Assembly: GCF_016306625.1 (NCBI RefSeq)
Contig: NZ_JACOII010000011.1
Location: 62,001 to 126,000, forward strand
Length of the DNA: 64,000 nucleotides
Direction of reading: 5' to 3'
Source of the DNA: Xenorhabdus lircayensis
GTDB lineage: Bacteria > Pseudomonadota > Gammaproteobacteria > Enterobacterales > Enterobacteriaceae
Shown: positions 40,572 to 51,014 of the stretch, in pieces
Layout: each line of letters opens with the position of its first letter
How positions within the stretch are numbered: position 1 is the stretch's first letter
The notes under the pieces: generated by a model
What the model saw: the letters and a program-made list of their open reading frames with translations, nothing else
What the model was told of the DNA's origin: nothing
Databases searched by the model: none
Made by a program: the position numbers and the translations under genes

Positions 40572-41306
40572 TTATTTTCTAGTCCATTTTTCCATAGAAG
40601 TCAGTATGCCACGCAGAATATTCAGCTCCTGCGTTTCTGGTCGTGCACGGGTATAAAGGCGTCTTAGCTTGTTCATTATCTGACCTGGATGCGCTTTGCG
40701 GATGAAGCCAGAGTCGTTCAATACTTGTTCAAGATGCTGATAAAAACGCTCCATATCCTCGACAGGCGGATACTCTATCTCATGATCTGGAGAAGCTACA
40801 TTTTCTGGCTGTTCCTGAGCTGCAAGGTGCGCCATGCGAATTTCATAGCTAACCAATTGAACTGCCATAGCCAAATTCAACGAACCGTATTCCGGGTTGG
40901 TTGGAATATAAAGGTGGTAATTACACTTCTGTAGTTCTTCGTTAGTCAAGCCCACACGTTCACGACCAAAGACAATGGCAACCGGAGAGTGGCTGGCAAT
41001 TTCGACACAACGTTCACCACATTCACGTGGTTCAACCATTGGCCAAGAAAGGGTTCGGGAACGGGCACTGGTTCCGATAACCAATTCACACCCTGCCAAT
41101 GCCTCGTCCAACGTATTTACAATCCTTGCATTGCCAATAACGTCGCTTGCACCGGCTGAAAGTGCGATTGAGTGAGAATCAGGTTGAACGAGCGGATTCA
41201 CCAGATACAAATTGGTCAATCCCATTGTTTTCATAGCTCTGGCGGTTGAACCCATATTACCCGTGTGGGAGGTTTCTACCAGAATAACGCGGATATTCTC
41301 TAGCAT
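40572..41306 (-). CDS. trmJ: tRNA (cytidine/uridine-32-2'-O)-methyltransferase TrmJ
   Basis: 244 residues from the ATG at 41306 ([19 protein letters not shown]); the Escherichia protein has 246. The SPOUT knot has [21 protein letters not shown] near the start, [14 protein letters not shown] and the C-terminal knot [17 protein letters not shown]. It methylates position 32 of several tRNAs. Divergent from suhB. Confidence 0.95.
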   Translation of the reverse strand: MLENIRVILVETSHTGNMGSTARAMKTMGLTNLYLVNPLVQPDSHSIALSAGASDVIGNARIVNTLDEALAGCELVIGTSARSRTLSWPMVEPRECGERCVEIASHSPVAIVFGRERVGLTNEELQKCNYHLYIPTNPEYGSLNLAMAVQLVSYEIRMAHLAAQEQPENVASPDHEIEYPPVEDMERFYQHLEQVLNDSGFIRKAHPGQIMNKLRRLYTRARPETQELNILRGILTSMEKWTRK

Positions 41307-41431
41307 GACGGCTTTTAAGTTCGGTATAAGAGCCGAATATCTTAACACAGCATTAGTCATTTTGACGAACTACTGCTATACTGCGCGCCGATTTGTTTCT
41401 CGTTCTTTAAAATCCTGGTGGAAGATACCCC

Positions 41432-42235
41432 ATGCATCCGATGCTAACTATCGCTATACGCGCTGCGCGTAAAGCCGGCAACTACATTGCCAAGAGCTAC
41501 GAAACCCCTGATGCCATCGAAGCAAGCCAAAAAGGCAGTAACGATTTCGTCACCAATGTTGATCGTGAAGCTGAACAGCTGATCATTGACATTATCCGCA
41601 AGTCTTATCCTAAACACACGATTATCACTGAAGAAAGCGGTGAGCACTTAGGTGAAGAAGACGATTTCCAATGGGTGATCGATCCACTGGATGGCACCAC
41701 CAACTTTATTAAACGTCTCCCCCATTTTGCTGTTTCCATTGCCGTGCGTATTAAAGGCCGCACTGAAGCGGCTGTGGTTTATGATCCAATGCGCAATGAG
41801 CTATTCAGTTCGACTCGCGGCCAAGGCGCTCAATTGAATGGCTATCGTCTGCGCGGTACCAATGCCCGTGATCTGGATGGCACTATCCTTGCCACTGGTT
41901 TCCCATTCAAGGCCAAACAGCATTCCATCCCTTACATGAATGTACTGGGTAAATTATTTGGGCGCTGTGCGGACTTCCGTCGCACGGGTTCTGCGGCACT
42001 GGATCTGGCATATGTCGCGGCTGGACGCGTAGATGGTTACTTCGAGATTGGCCTGAAACCATGGGATTTCATGGGCGGTGAATTATTGGTACGTGAATCA
42101 GGTTGTATCGTGACCGATTTCGTCGGCGGCCATAACTATATCAATACCGGCAATATCGTTGCTGGTAGCCCACGTATCGTTAAAGACATTCTGTCTGAAA
42201 TGCGTGAAGAATTGACTGAAGCACTAAAACGCTAA
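41432..42235 (+). CDS. suhB: Inositol-1-monophosphatase / NusG-associated SuhB
   Basis: 267 residues, the family length. Metal ligands are Glu67 (ITEESG), Asp84 and Asp87 (DPLDGTTNF), with GAAALD-type C-terminal motif ...GSAALDLAYVAAGRVDGYFE. Besides inositol phosphatase activity, SuhB acts in rRNA antitermination complexes. Own terminator follows. Confidence 0.97.
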   Translation: MHPMLTIAIRAARKAGNYIAKSYETPDAIEASQKGSNDFVTNVDREAEQLIIDIIRKSYPKHTIITEESGEHLGEEDDFQWVIDPLDGTTNFIKRLPHFAVSIAVRIKGRTEAAVVYDPMRNELFSSTRGQGAQLNGYRLRGTNARDLDGTILATGFPFKAKQHSIPYMNVLGKLFGRCADFRRTGSAALDLAYVAAGRVDGYFEIGLKPWDFMGGELLVRESGCIVTDFVGGHNYINTGNIVAGSPRIVKDILSEMREELTEALKR

Positions 42236-42280
42236 TACGTTGATTATTGAATAAATATAATATGAGCAATGTTGTTTTCA

Positions 42281-42302
42281 GGGCACCCAATAATAGGTGC
42301 CC
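42281..42302 (+). terminator. Rho-independent terminator after suhB
   Basis: GGGCACC stem with GGTGCCC followed by TTTTT on the plus strand. Confidence 0.85.
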
Positions 42303-42324
42303 TTTTTATCGCCTTCGCTTTTAA

Positions 42325-43560
42325 TCAATGCGCATGAGCTTCTACTTTGGGCCGCAGAAACAGTGCAGGTAATGCAACTAACGCCATAACCCAAAATATG
42401 CCACTGCCCATATGCTCATACATGAAACCGGCAATGATACTCATGACCGCAATACCCCCCCCCATCGCTAAAGCAGAGTAAGTCGCTTGCAATCGGATGA
42501 TTTCATTTTCCTTTCTAGCGCCAATAAAGCGCATTGCTGCCAGATGACAAACGGTAAAAGTGCCACAATGCAGGATTTGAATAATAATCAGCGCAGGTAA
42601 TTCGGTAGATGTTCCCATTAATCCCCAGCGAATCACACCACAAATACCGGATAGCAATAACAGATTACGCGCGCTCCAACGACGGAATAACTGTTTGCTG
42701 AAGGTAAAGATGACAACTTCTGCCACGACTCCCAATGACCAGAGATAACCAATAGTTGATGATGAATAGCCCGCATTCTCCCAATAAATGGAACCGAAGC
42801 TGTAGTAACCCGCATGTGCCGCCTGCAATAAAGTCACGCACACTAAAAATTGCCAGACCGATTTTTCAGACAGAAGTTCTTTGAAGGATACCGCATTGGT
42901 ATTCGCGGCTTTGATCTTGCCTGCTGGCATAATGGAGGGTTTCAGCATCATTCCCAGCAACATGGCCGTGATACTGAAAACCAAAAAGGCAAGAATAATA
43001 CGGTGTGTTCCAAACAAGTCACTACCAATCCAGCCATTCAGGCTGTCAAATGACATATTCCACCCAAAATCGAGGCTACTGGTTGAGAAATTTATCCCAT
43101 TGGCAGACATTAATATGCCAGTCAGCGAAGAACTAATAATAAATGCAATCGAGCCCCAAACTCTTACTTTGCCATAATCAAAAGTAAATTGTTTTTGCCA
43201 TGTTCCTGCCAAAGCATCCGATAAAGGGACTAATGGTGAAAAAAACAAGTTAAAACCTATCATGACAAAGAAAAGCCATACCCAATGGCTACCAAATATA
43301 AAGCCAACGGCGAAAAGCAATGTCAATAATGAGAGTAATCGCAATGCCTTAATTAATTTCGAGGGATCTTTTACTGTAGGAGAAATAATTAAGCTACCGA
43401 TAAAGCGGGCAATCAAGCCAACGCCGAGCAATATTCCTATCATTGAAGCTTCAATACCTTCACCTTTTAACCAAATAGCCCAAAAAGGTAAAAATATGCC
43501 AAAAGAGAAAAAATAGGTGAAATAACTTAACCCTAGCCAAAATGTCGACAGAACAACCAT
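42325..43560 (-). CDS. hcaT: MFS transporter HcaT-like (3-phenylpropionate transporter family)
   Basis: 411 residues from the ATG at 43560 (ribosome site GGGGGC); the frame reaches 43587. Twelve transmembrane helices; conserved HcaT segments include SYFTYFFSFGIFLPFWAIWL, FNLFFSPLVPLSDALAGTWQ and ILHCGTFTVCHLAAMRFIGA. Compared with Escherichia HcaT (379 residues) there is an insertion of about 30 residues in the loop after TGILMSANG (around residues 160-190). The hca catabolic genes are absent from this window, so the substrate is uncertain. Confidence 0.85.
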   Translation of the reverse strand: MVVLSTFWLGLSYFTYFFSFGIFLPFWAIWLKGEGIEASMIGILLGVGLIARFIGSLIISPTVKDPSKLIKALRLLSLLTLLFAVGFIFGSHWVWLFFVMIGFNLFFSPLVPLSDALAGTWQKQFTFDYGKVRVWGSIAFIISSSLTGILMSANGINFSTSSLDFGWNMSFDSLNGWIGSDLFGTHRIILAFLVFSITAMLLGMMLKPSIMPAGKIKAANTNAVSFKELLSEKSVWQFLVCVTLLQAAHAGYYSFGSIYWENAGYSSSTIGYLWSLGVVAEVVIFTFSKQLFRRWSARNLLLLSGICGVIRWGLMGTSTELPALIIIQILHCGTFTVCHLAAMRFIGARKENEIIRLQATYSALAMGGGIAVMSIIAGFMYEHMGSGIFWVMALVALPALFLRPKVEAHAH

Positions 43561-43590
43561 CCAAATGCCCCCATTTTTCAAATGCAAAAA

Positions 43591-43621
43591 ACCCGCTCAA
43601 AACTGACGTTATGAGTCGGGC
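43591..43621 (-). terminator. Rho-independent terminator after glyA
   Basis: Minus strand: CCCGACTCA pairs with TGAGCGGG with one bulged base, then TTTTTTGC. Confidence 0.75.
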
Positions 43622-43649
43622 TTATTATTAAACTACATTTTATTATAAA

Positions 43650-44903
43650 TTATGCGTAAACCGGATATTTTGCGCAGATATTCAATACTTTTTGCTTAAC
43701 AATTTCAATGGTCACTTCATCATTGATATTTTCTAGCACATCACACATCCAGCCAGCCAATTCACGCGTTTCTGCTTCCTTAAAACCACGGCGGGTAATA
43801 GCGGGTGTCCCGATACGAATACCTGAAGTAACAAACGGACTGCGTGGATCATTAGGTACGCTGTTTTTGTTAACAGTGATATTCGCGCGCCCTAATGCTG
43901 CATCAGCATCTTTACCAGTAATATCTTTATCCACCAGATCCAGCAGGAACAAATGGTTTTCAGTCTCCCCAGAAACAACTTTATAACCACGTTGCAGGAA
44001 TACTTCTACCATCGCTTTAGCATTTTTGGCGACTTGCTGTTGATAAACCTTAAATTCAGGCGCCATAGCTTCTTTCAGAGCGACAGCTTTACCTGCAATC
44101 ACATGCATCAGCGGACCACCCTGAGAGCCAGGGAAAACAGAAGAATTTAGTTTCTTGTAAAATTCCTCATCGCCACCTTTCGCCAAAATCAGGCCACCAC
44201 GTGGGCCAGCCAGTGTTTTATGCGTTGTGGTTGTAACAACGTGCGCATGAGGAACTGGGTTCGGATAAACACCCGCAGCAATCAAACCGGCTACGTGAGC
44301 CATGTCAACGAACAGGTAAGCACCAATTTCATCAGCAATTTCACGCATCTTCGCCCAATCAACAACACCGGAATAGGCAGAGAAGCCACCGATGATCATT
44401 TTTGGCTGATGTTTTTGCGCCTGAGTACGGATATCGTCGTAATCGATTTTACCGCTTTCATCGATGCCATAAGGAACGATGTTATAAAGTTTACCGGAGA
44501 AGTTAACAGGAGAACCGTGAGTCAGATGACCACCGTGCGCCAGATTCATCCCTAAAACTGTATCGCCAGGTTTCAGCAATGTCATATACACCGCAGCATT
44601 TGCCTGAGAACCAGAGTGTGGCTGGACGTTAGCATAGTCTGCTCCAAACAACTCTTTTGCACGGTCAATCGCAAGTTGTTCAACCACATCGACATACTCA
44701 CAGCCACCGTAGTAACGTTTACCCGGATAACCTTCCGCATACTTGTTAGTGAGCTGAGATCCTTGAGCCTGCATGACTCTCGGGCTGGTGTAGTTTTCAG
44801 AAGCAATCAATTCAATATGTTCTTCTTGACGACAAACTTCCTGTTCCATCGCTTGCCACAGTTCGGGATCGTAATTCGCAATATTCATTTCACGCTTTAA
44901 CAT
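43650..44903 (-). CDS. glyA: Serine hydroxymethyltransferase
   Basis: 417 residues, the family length. PLP binds Lys229 ([14 protein letters not shown]). It makes glycine and methylene-tetrahydrofolate from serine. The ribosome site is TCAGGAG. A PurR box lies about 110 bases upstream of the start codon, consistent with supply of one-carbon units and glycine for purine synthesis. Confidence 0.98.
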   Translation of the reverse strand: MLKREMNIANYDPELWQAMEQEVCRQEEHIELIASENYTSPRVMQAQGSQLTNKYAEGYPGKRYYGGCEYVDVVEQLAIDRAKELFGADYANVQPHSGSQANAAVYMTLLKPGDTVLGMNLAHGGHLTHGSPVNFSGKLYNIVPYGIDESGKIDYDDIRTQAQKHQPKMIIGGFSAYSGVVDWAKMREIADEIGAYLFVDMAHVAGLIAAGVYPNPVPHAHVVTTTTHKTLAGPRGGLILAKGGDEEFYKKLNSSVFPGSQGGPLMHVIAGKAVALKEAMAPEFKVYQQQVAKNAKAMVEVFLQRGYKVVSGETENHLFLLDLVDKDITGKDADAALGRANITVNKNSVPNDPRSPFVTSGIRIGTPAITRRGFKEAETRELAGWMCDVLENINDEVTIEIVKQKVLNICAKYPVYA

Positions 44904-45010
44904 TTGGTTCTCCTGACTCAGCTACATCACTAAAAAATACCCCTGAGGGCCAGAATGTCACACAGTGTAAACTCTTTTTATCGAATGAGATAGTCTTGAC
45001 AAGAGAATTT

Positions 45011-45026
45011 ACGCAAACGTTTGCAT
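45011..45026 (-). promoter_or_regulatory. PurR operator upstream of glyA
   Basis: ACGCAAACGTTTGCAT, nearly perfect palindromic PurR box, 108 bases before the glyA start codon. glyA is a known PurR target in Escherichia. Confidence 0.75.
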
Positions 45027-45198
45027 TGCGCATAGGCAACGCATTGAGAGCGAAATTGCTGACTATAGAATCAACGATTTCATATTTATCAATAATATTT
45101 GTGATCTTGGCCAAGATTTGTGGTGATACAAATTCCGAATTTTTGACTTAAATCAAGATGATCCTCTTTTTTCAATTTATTGCATTCCCAAAGAACAT

Positions 45199-45221
45199 AA
45201 GTTGCATTTATAATACAACTT
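45199..45221 (+). promoter_or_regulatory. NsrR-like operator of hmp
   Basis: Inverted repeat with half-sites AAGTTGCATTT and ATACAACTT, matching the NsrR consensus (AAGATGCATTT half-sites). A TATAAT -10-like hexamer lies inside it (45209-45214), so bound NsrR would block the hmp promoter until nitric oxide destroys its cluster. Confidence 0.75.
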
Positions 45222-45262
45222 ATAGATTTCAGCATCATTTAAGAAAAATTCAGGAGATCCCC

Positions 45263-46453
45263 ATGTTAGATAGCCAGGTTATCGCAACCATAAAATCCAC
45301 CATTCCATTAATTGTTTCTACAGGCCCCAAGCTAACTGCGCACTTTTACGAACGTATGTTCAATCATAACCCTGAATTAAAAGATATTTTTAATATGAGT
45401 CATCAGATCAACGGTGATCAACGTGAAGCTCTTTTTAATGCCCTGTGCGCTTATGCTTCTAATATCGATAATCTGTCTGCTCTATTACCAGCCGTAGAAA
45501 AAATCGCCCATAAACACACGAGCCTGAATATTCAACCTGAACATTATCAAATTGTAGGTACACACCTGCTGGCTACAATTGATGAACTGTTTCATCCAGG
45601 TGATGAAGTTCTCAATGCTTGGGGAAAAGCCTACAACGTGTTGGCCAATGTGTTTATCAATCGAGAAGAAGAAATTTATCAAGGTGGTGAATCTCAGGAA
45701 GGCGGTTGGCGTGGGCTACGTCAATTCCATGTCAGCCGGAAACAGCCGCAAAGTGACGTCATTACTAGCTTTGAGTTTGTGCCCGTTGATGGCGGTAAGG
45801 TCATGGATTATAAACCGGGGCAATATTTGGGGGTCTATTTAGAAGATCCAGCATTTGAAAACCGCGAAATCCGCCAATATTCGCTGACCGCAGCACCAAA
45901 CGGCACCAGTTATCAGATTGCCATTAAACGTGAATCTCAGGGTAAGGTTTCAAACCACATGCACGATAAAATACAGGAAGGAGATATCGTAATGTTGGCC
46001 GCTCCACGTGGTGATTTTTTCCTTGATGCCCAGCATGATACCCCCATTACACTGATTTCTGCTGGCGTGGGTTTGACTCCGGTGATGAGTATGCTGCAAT
46101 ACCTGTATAATCAGCACCATAAGAGTGCGATCAATTGGTTCCACGCAGCAGAACATAGCGGTTACCATGCTTTCGCAGGCAAGGTAAATGAAATGTCCAA
46201 ATCCATGCCTAATTTGTATTCACAGGTCTGGTATCGCGAACCAAGAAAAATGGATCAAAAAGGCATACATTACCAACATACCGGACTGATGGATCTATCT
46301 CTTGTAGAAGACTCGATAACGGTAGAAGGAATGCAATTCTATTTCTGTGGGCCAGTGGCTTTCATGCAACATATCGCCAAACAGCTTCTGGCGATGGGTA
46401 TTAATGAACAGCAAATCCATTATGAATGTTTTGGCCCAAATAAAGTGATCTAA
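45263..46453 (+). CDS. hmp: Nitric oxide dioxygenase (flavohemoglobin)
   Basis: 396 residues from the ATG at 45263 (ribosome site CAGGAGATC); the open frame to 45158 crosses the operator. The globin domain has Tyr29, Phe43, Gln53 and the proximal His85; the FAD motif is RQYSLTAAP and the NAD site [11 protein letters not shown]. It converts NO to nitrate. An NsrR-like operator is 42 bases upstream of the start codon. Confidence 0.97.
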   Translation: MLDSQVIATIKSTIPLIVSTGPKLTAHFYERMFNHNPELKDIFNMSHQINGDQREALFNALCAYASNIDNLSALLPAVEKIAHKHTSLNIQPEHYQIVGTHLLATIDELFHPGDEVLNAWGKAYNVLANVFINREEEIYQGGESQEGGWRGLRQFHVSRKQPQSDVITSFEFVPVDGGKVMDYKPGQYLGVYLEDPAFENREIRQYSLTAAPNGTSYQIAIKRESQGKVSNHMHDKIQEGDIVMLAAPRGDFFLDAQHDTPITLISAGVGLTPVMSMLQYLYNQHHKSAINWFHAAEHSGYHAFAGKVNEMSKSMPNLYSQVWYREPRKMDQKGIHYQHTGLMDLSLVEDSITVEGMQFYFCGPVAFMQHIAKQLLAMGINEQQIHYECFGPNKVI

Positions 46454-46475
46454 CACAGCTACATGTACCAATTAA

Positions 46476-46558
46476 GTGATAACGGTTACAAAGTCGGAAA
46501 TTCCCGCATTCCATCTCCCATTCGAGTGTGGACTGACTGCCAATGTTTCCGTTATCAC
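46476..46558. repeat. Inverted repeat between hmp and glnB
   Basis: GTGATAACGG (46476-46485) and CCGTTATCAC (46549-46558) enclose 63 bases between convergent genes. There is no T run on either side, so it is not a standard terminator. Confidence 0.5.
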
Positions 46559-46574
46559 CTTTCAAATGCTTTGG

Positions 46575-46925
<351 letters not shown>

Positions 46926-46928
46926 TTA

Positions 46929-48551
46929 TTACCAGTTATTACGCCCGAAACCAGAAGTAATCGGGTAGCGTCTGTCTTTACCAAAATCACGCTGTGTAAT
47001 ACGTGGGCCGATAGGTGCCTGGCGGCGTTTGTATTCATTGATATCAACCAACCGAATCACCTTGCGAACAATGGCTTCGTCAAAACCTTCAGCAACCAAG
47101 TCAGTCACTGATTTATCTTTTTCAACATATCCCTCAAGAATAGCATCCAGCATGTCATACGGAGGCAGGCTATCCTGATCCAGTTGATCTGGTGCCAATT
47201 CGGCAGAGGGTGGACGATCAATCACACGTTGAGGAATAGCCGGAGATACTGTATTACGGTATTTAGACAATGCGAATACCATAGTTTTAGGTACATCTTT
47301 CAAAGCATTAAAGCCCCCCGCCATATCACCATACAGGGTCGAATACCCTACCGCCGATTCACTCTTGTTACTGGTCGTCAACACCAAGCGGCGGCGCTTG
47401 TTTGACATCGCCATCAAAATAACCGCGCGGCAACGGGCCTGCAAATTCTCTTCTGTTGTATCTTTTTCCGTCCCCGCGAACATCGGTTCAAGCTGCGCTA
47501 TAAACGCATCAAACATCGGCTCGATCGATACCACGTCAAACTCAACACCCAGTAATTCTGCCTGTTCTCTGGCATCGTGGATGCTCATTTCTGAGGTATA
47601 ACGGAATGGCATCATGACTGCCTGCACGTGATCTTTACCCAAAGCATCCACAGCAATCGCTAATGTCAAACCAGAGTCAATCCCACCGGATAAACCCAGC
47701 AAAGCACCTTTAAAACCATTTTTCTGCACATAGTCACGAACAGAAAGCACCAATGCCTTGTAGATTTGTGCAAGCGGTGGCAATTGAGGAATGGGATTCG
47801 CCATCAGTTCAATGTTTATGTCATTGAAGCGGCACTGCTCAACCTGCTCTTCAAAAGCAGACATGCGATGGGTAATTTGACCATTTGCATCAAAGACTTT
47901 TGAACAACCATCAAAGATGAGCTGATCTTGCCCGCCAACCTGATTGAGATAGAGAATTGGCAGTTGGGTACGCTGACAATGGGATTTTATTAATGTACTG
48001 CGAATATTGGGTTTTTCACGATTATAAGGAGAAGCGTTAATCGACAGGATAATCTCCGCACCAGCTTGTTTAAGCGCGTCAATCGGTGCATCAAACCACA
48101 AGTCTTCACAAATCAATAAACCGAGGTTATAACCCTTGAATGGTATAACGCAGCTTTGATCACCAGCCTTGAAATAACGCTCTTCATCAAAGACGCCATA
48201 ATTGGGCAGTAATTGTTTGAAATAACGAGCAACAATCTCCCCTTTCCAAAACAGGGAAAGGGCGTTGTAGAGCGTCCCGCCCTGTTGCCACGGATGCCCT
48301 ACCAGAATGCCAACTTGAGAACTTGCCTCTTGCAAACGGACTAACTGTTCACGGCAACGCTGGTGTAAATCAGGACGGAATAGTAAATCTTCAGGAAAAT
48401 AGCCCGACAGCGCCAGCTCAGAAAACATCACCAGATCAGCACCTTTTGCTTGCTGTTCCTGTACTGTCTGCAACATACGCTCGCTGTTGCCTTCGATGTC
48501 TCCCACCAGCCAATTTAACTGGGCAAGACCGATATTAAGAGTACGACTCAT
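46929..48551 (-). CDS. nadE: Glutamine-dependent NAD synthetase (two-domain)
   Basis: 540 residues from the ATG at 48551 (MSRTLNIGLAQLNWLVGD). The N-terminal nitrilase-type glutaminase domain has Glu45, Lys112 and Cys148 (LLICEDLW); the C-terminal synthetase domain has the ATP loop LGLSGGIDSG. This is the glutamine-using form, unlike the 275-residue ammonia-using NadE of Escherichia. Coupling of NadE to GlnB is common: PII regulates this enzyme class in other bacteria, which makes the nadE-glnB pair interesting. Confidence 0.95.
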   Translation of the reverse strand: MSRTLNIGLAQLNWLVGDIEGNSERMLQTVQEQQAKGADLVMFSELALSGYFPEDLLFRPDLHQRCREQLVRLQEASSQVGILVGHPWQQGGTLYNALSLFWKGEIVARYFKQLLPNYGVFDEERYFKAGDQSCVIPFKGYNLGLLICEDLWFDAPIDALKQAGAEIILSINASPYNREKPNIRSTLIKSHCQRTQLPILYLNQVGGQDQLIFDGCSKVFDANGQITHRMSAFEEQVEQCRFNDINIELMANPIPQLPPLAQIYKALVLSVRDYVQKNGFKGALLGLSGGIDSGLTLAIAVDALGKDHVQAVMMPFRYTSEMSIHDAREQAELLGVEFDVVSIEPMFDAFIAQLEPMFAGTEKDTTEENLQARCRAVILMAMSNKRRRLVLTTSNKSESAVGYSTLYGDMAGGFNALKDVPKTMVFALSKYRNTVSPAIPQRVIDRPPSAELAPDQLDQDSLPPYDMLDAILEGYVEKDKSVTDLVAEGFDEAIVRKVIRLVDINEYKRRQAPIGPRITQRDFGKDRRYPITSGFGRNNW

Positions 48552-48618
48552 AGAATGCGGCTCTCCTAGGCCATAATTCATTTATCTGTCTTACTTAGCC
48601 TCAGCAAGACAATTCATC

Positions 48619-48743
48619 TATACCCGTCATCTTTCAAGTTGCTGCTTTGTTGGCTACACTCACCCCAGTCACATAGTTATCTATGCTCCCGGGGAGATTC
48701 GCTCCCTTGCCGTCGCGCTGCAACTTGAAATCTATTGGGTATA
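48619..48743. repeat. ERIC/IRU palindromic repeat, 125 bp
   Basis: Bounded by TATACCC and GGGTATA with the conserved AGTCACATAGTTATCTATGC core, in the orientation opposite to the copy at 6957-7083. It lies between glrR and nadE, so it sits in the 3' region of the glr transcript and the leader of nadE. Confidence 0.93.
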
Positions 48744-48787
48744 TACAATTTCTATTCAGTGTCAGAATTTCTGGAATAGCAGAAAAT

Positions 48788-50125
48788 TTATTCTTTAAAA
48801 TCGTTAGCATCCAACTCGTGACGTGCCAACAATTTATAAAATTCAGTCCGGTTACGCCCTGCCATACGAGCCGCATGTGTCACATTACCTTTAGTCATTT
48901 GCAGCAATTTACGCAGGTAATTTAGTTCAAACTGCCCACGTGCTTCCACAAATGTCGGCAATGCCGTATTTTCGCCTTCCAACGCCTGACTAACTAAAGC
49001 ATCACTAATTACCGGAGCCGTCGTCAGTGCCACACATTGCTCGATAACGTTAACCAATTGACGAACATTGCCCGGCCAACTTGCCGCCATCAGGCATTTC
49101 ATGGCATTGGTGGAAAAACTGCGAACGAAAGGCTTATGACGCTTGGCTGATTCACGCAACAGGTGATTAGCCAATAGAGGAATATCTTCCGCACGTTCAT
49201 TCAGTGCAGGAATTTTCAGATTAACAACGTTGAGCCGATAGTAGAGATCTTCACGAAATTCATTACGCTGCATGGCTTTTGGTAAGTCGCGATGGGTAGC
49301 AGAAATAATTCTGACATCAATGTCTATATCACGATTACTCCCCAGTGGCCGAATTTTTCGCTCCTGCAAAACTCGCAATAATTTAACTTGCAGCGCCATC
49401 GGCATATCACCGATTTCATCAAGGAATAATGTTCCCCCTTGAGCCGCCAAAAATAGCCCTTCTCGGCTGCTGACCGCGCCAGTAAATGCGCCTTTGGCAT
49501 GACCAAATAGTTCAGACTCAAGCAGCTGCTCAGGTAAGGCACCGCAGTTTATCGCAATAAAAGGCTTCTTCACTCGGGGACTTGCCCGATGGATGGCTTG
49601 AGCCAGCACTTCTTTGCCAGTTCCGCTCTGCCCATTAATCAGAACACTGACATCGGATTGAGCCACCATCTTTGCCTGTTCCAATAGGCGCAACATCAAA
49701 GGGCTGCGAGTGACAATCTTCTCGCTCCATTGGCCATCTATGGCTGGTGTTGACAATTCCAGAGCATCATCAATAGCCTTATAAAGTGCATCACGGTCAA
49801 CGGGTTTGGTCAGGAAACTAAATACGCCTTGCTGAGTTGCGGCCACAGCATCAGGAATAGAACCGTGCGCAGTTAGGATAATCACGGGCATACCGGGATG
49901 CTGTTTCTGAATCTCCACAAACAGTGCCATTCCATCCATTTCATCCATGCGTAAATCACTGATCACTAAATCCACTTTTTCTTTCATCAGTATGCGTAAC
50001 GCGTCATGACCACTCTCTGCGGTCGTGACACGAAACCCTTCGCTGGTCAGACGCATTCCCAATAATTTTAGCAAGCCAGGATCATCATCAACTAAAAGAA
50101 GATGGGCGGGATTGCGCACTGTCAT
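48788..50125 (-). CDS. glrR: Sigma-54-dependent response regulator GlrR
   Basis: 445 residues. The receiver domain has the phosphorylated Asp57 (VISDLRMDEMDG); the AAA+ domain has GQSGTGKEV, the sigma-54 contact GAFTGA and a DEIGDM Walker B; a Fis-type helix-turn-helix ends the protein (GNVTHAARMAGRNRTEFYKLL). With kinase GlrK it activates glmY. Three perfect GlrR sites and a sigma-54 promoter lie upstream of glmY at 52883-53117. Confidence 0.97.
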   Translation of the reverse strand: MTVRNPAHLLLVDDDPGLLKLLGMRLTSEGFRVTTAESGHDALRILMKEKVDLVISDLRMDEMDGMALFVEIQKQHPGMPVIILTAHGSIPDAVAATQQGVFSFLTKPVDRDALYKAIDDALELSTPAIDGQWSEKIVTRSPLMLRLLEQAKMVAQSDVSVLINGQSGTGKEVLAQAIHRASPRVKKPFIAINCGALPEQLLESELFGHAKGAFTGAVSSREGLFLAAQGGTLFLDEIGDMPMALQVKLLRVLQERKIRPLGSNRDIDIDVRIISATHRDLPKAMQRNEFREDLYYRLNVVNLKIPALNERAEDIPLLANHLLRESAKRHKPFVRSFSTNAMKCLMAASWPGNVRQLVNVIEQCVALTTAPVISDALVSQALEGENTALPTFVEARGQFELNYLRKLLQMTKGNVTHAARMAGRNRTEFYKLLARHELDANDFKE

Positions 50126-50127
50126 TG

Positions 50128-51009
50128 TTATTCAGCTCCTTTCTCTTTTGAGGGATTAGCTTCTGCTTTGGTTTCCGCTTTGGTTTCCGTGTTTGTTGCC
50201 GATTTATCTTCCGGCTCTAATTTACTGGATGAAGTGTTCGTGTCATTCACGTGCCCTGTTTCACTGGGAGTGACAACACTACTTTGATCTTGCTTGCGGG
50301 AGGAAAGTTGGCGTTCAATATCTGTCAGATTTTCTAGTTTGCGAGATATTGAACGGAGTTCATATTCTAAACGGACACGTGTTTCTTTCAAGCGATCAAT
50401 TTTGTTATCACTGTCAAACTGGAATCGCTGGAATTTAGCCCTTTCTTCAGCGAGAGTAATTTTCAGATATTGCTGCTCACGCCACAATTGGAGTAATGGC
50501 CGTAAAGCCACAGGAAATTGTGCACTATACCGATTAAGATTTTCTACAATTTTCCGGCGTTCAATCAATGAAGAAGTCGCTCTGTTAATCAGGATGCTCT
50601 GTTTGAACATTTGATGCCAATCAGTTGGAGTGAAACGTTTTTCCGTCTCGCGAGCTTCCGTCGAGGACAATCGATCCGTACAATCGATAAATCTCAACCA
50701 ATAAAGCCCGTTTTCCATTGCCGTTGGTTTCGTTATATCCCAGATTAAATCACAATCCTTAAAACGATAATCCGTGACACGTTGTTCTGGAAGGATAGAC
50801 TGCGCAATCGTTGCCAAATTGTCTGATCCGCTAGTTTGAGCACACCCTGTCAGCAAATAGGGAATAAACAATAACAACATAGCACGGAAACGTAGGGTTA
50901 AAGCCCGTGCCAGAATGGGCTGCATAACAGCAGGTTTTTTCATTGGTTTAGTCACAATATCTTGCTGTTCCGTCTTCGTCATAAAGAGGTAAGTAAACCT
51001 GTTATACAT
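50128..51009 (-). CDS. qseG: Outer-membrane lipoprotein QseG (YfhG)
   Basis: Up to 293 residues; the start is uncertain. The lipobox is YLLTGC; ATG at 51009 lies 5 nt after the glrK stop but would put 55 residues before the lipid cysteine, while ATG at 50925 would give a normal 27-residue signal peptide. The mature part has the family sequence LYWLRFIDCTDRL, a coiled-coil stretch ending LENLTDIERQLSSRK, and a Glu/Lys/Thr-rich tail. QseG modulates GlrK (QseE) activity. It is between glrK and glrR as in Escherichia. Confidence 0.88.
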   Translation of the reverse strand: MYNRFTYLFMTKTEQQDIVTKPMKKPAVMQPILARALTLRFRAMLLLFIPYLLTGCAQTSGSDNLATIAQSILPEQRVTDYRFKDCDLIWDITKPTAMENGLYWLRFIDCTDRLSSTEARETEKRFTPTDWHQMFKQSILINRATSSLIERRKIVENLNRYSAQFPVALRPLLQLWREQQYLKITLAEERAKFQRFQFDSDNKIDRLKETRVRLEYELRSISRKLENLTDIERQLSSRKQDQSSVVTPSETGHVNDTNTSSSKLEPEDKSATNTETKAETKAEANPSKEKGAE

Positions 51010-51014
51010 ATTAT

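Noticed and set aside
45158-45262. N-terminal extension of hmp
   Set aside because: Overlaps the NsrR-like operator; the ATG at 45263 has a good ribosome site and matches the family.
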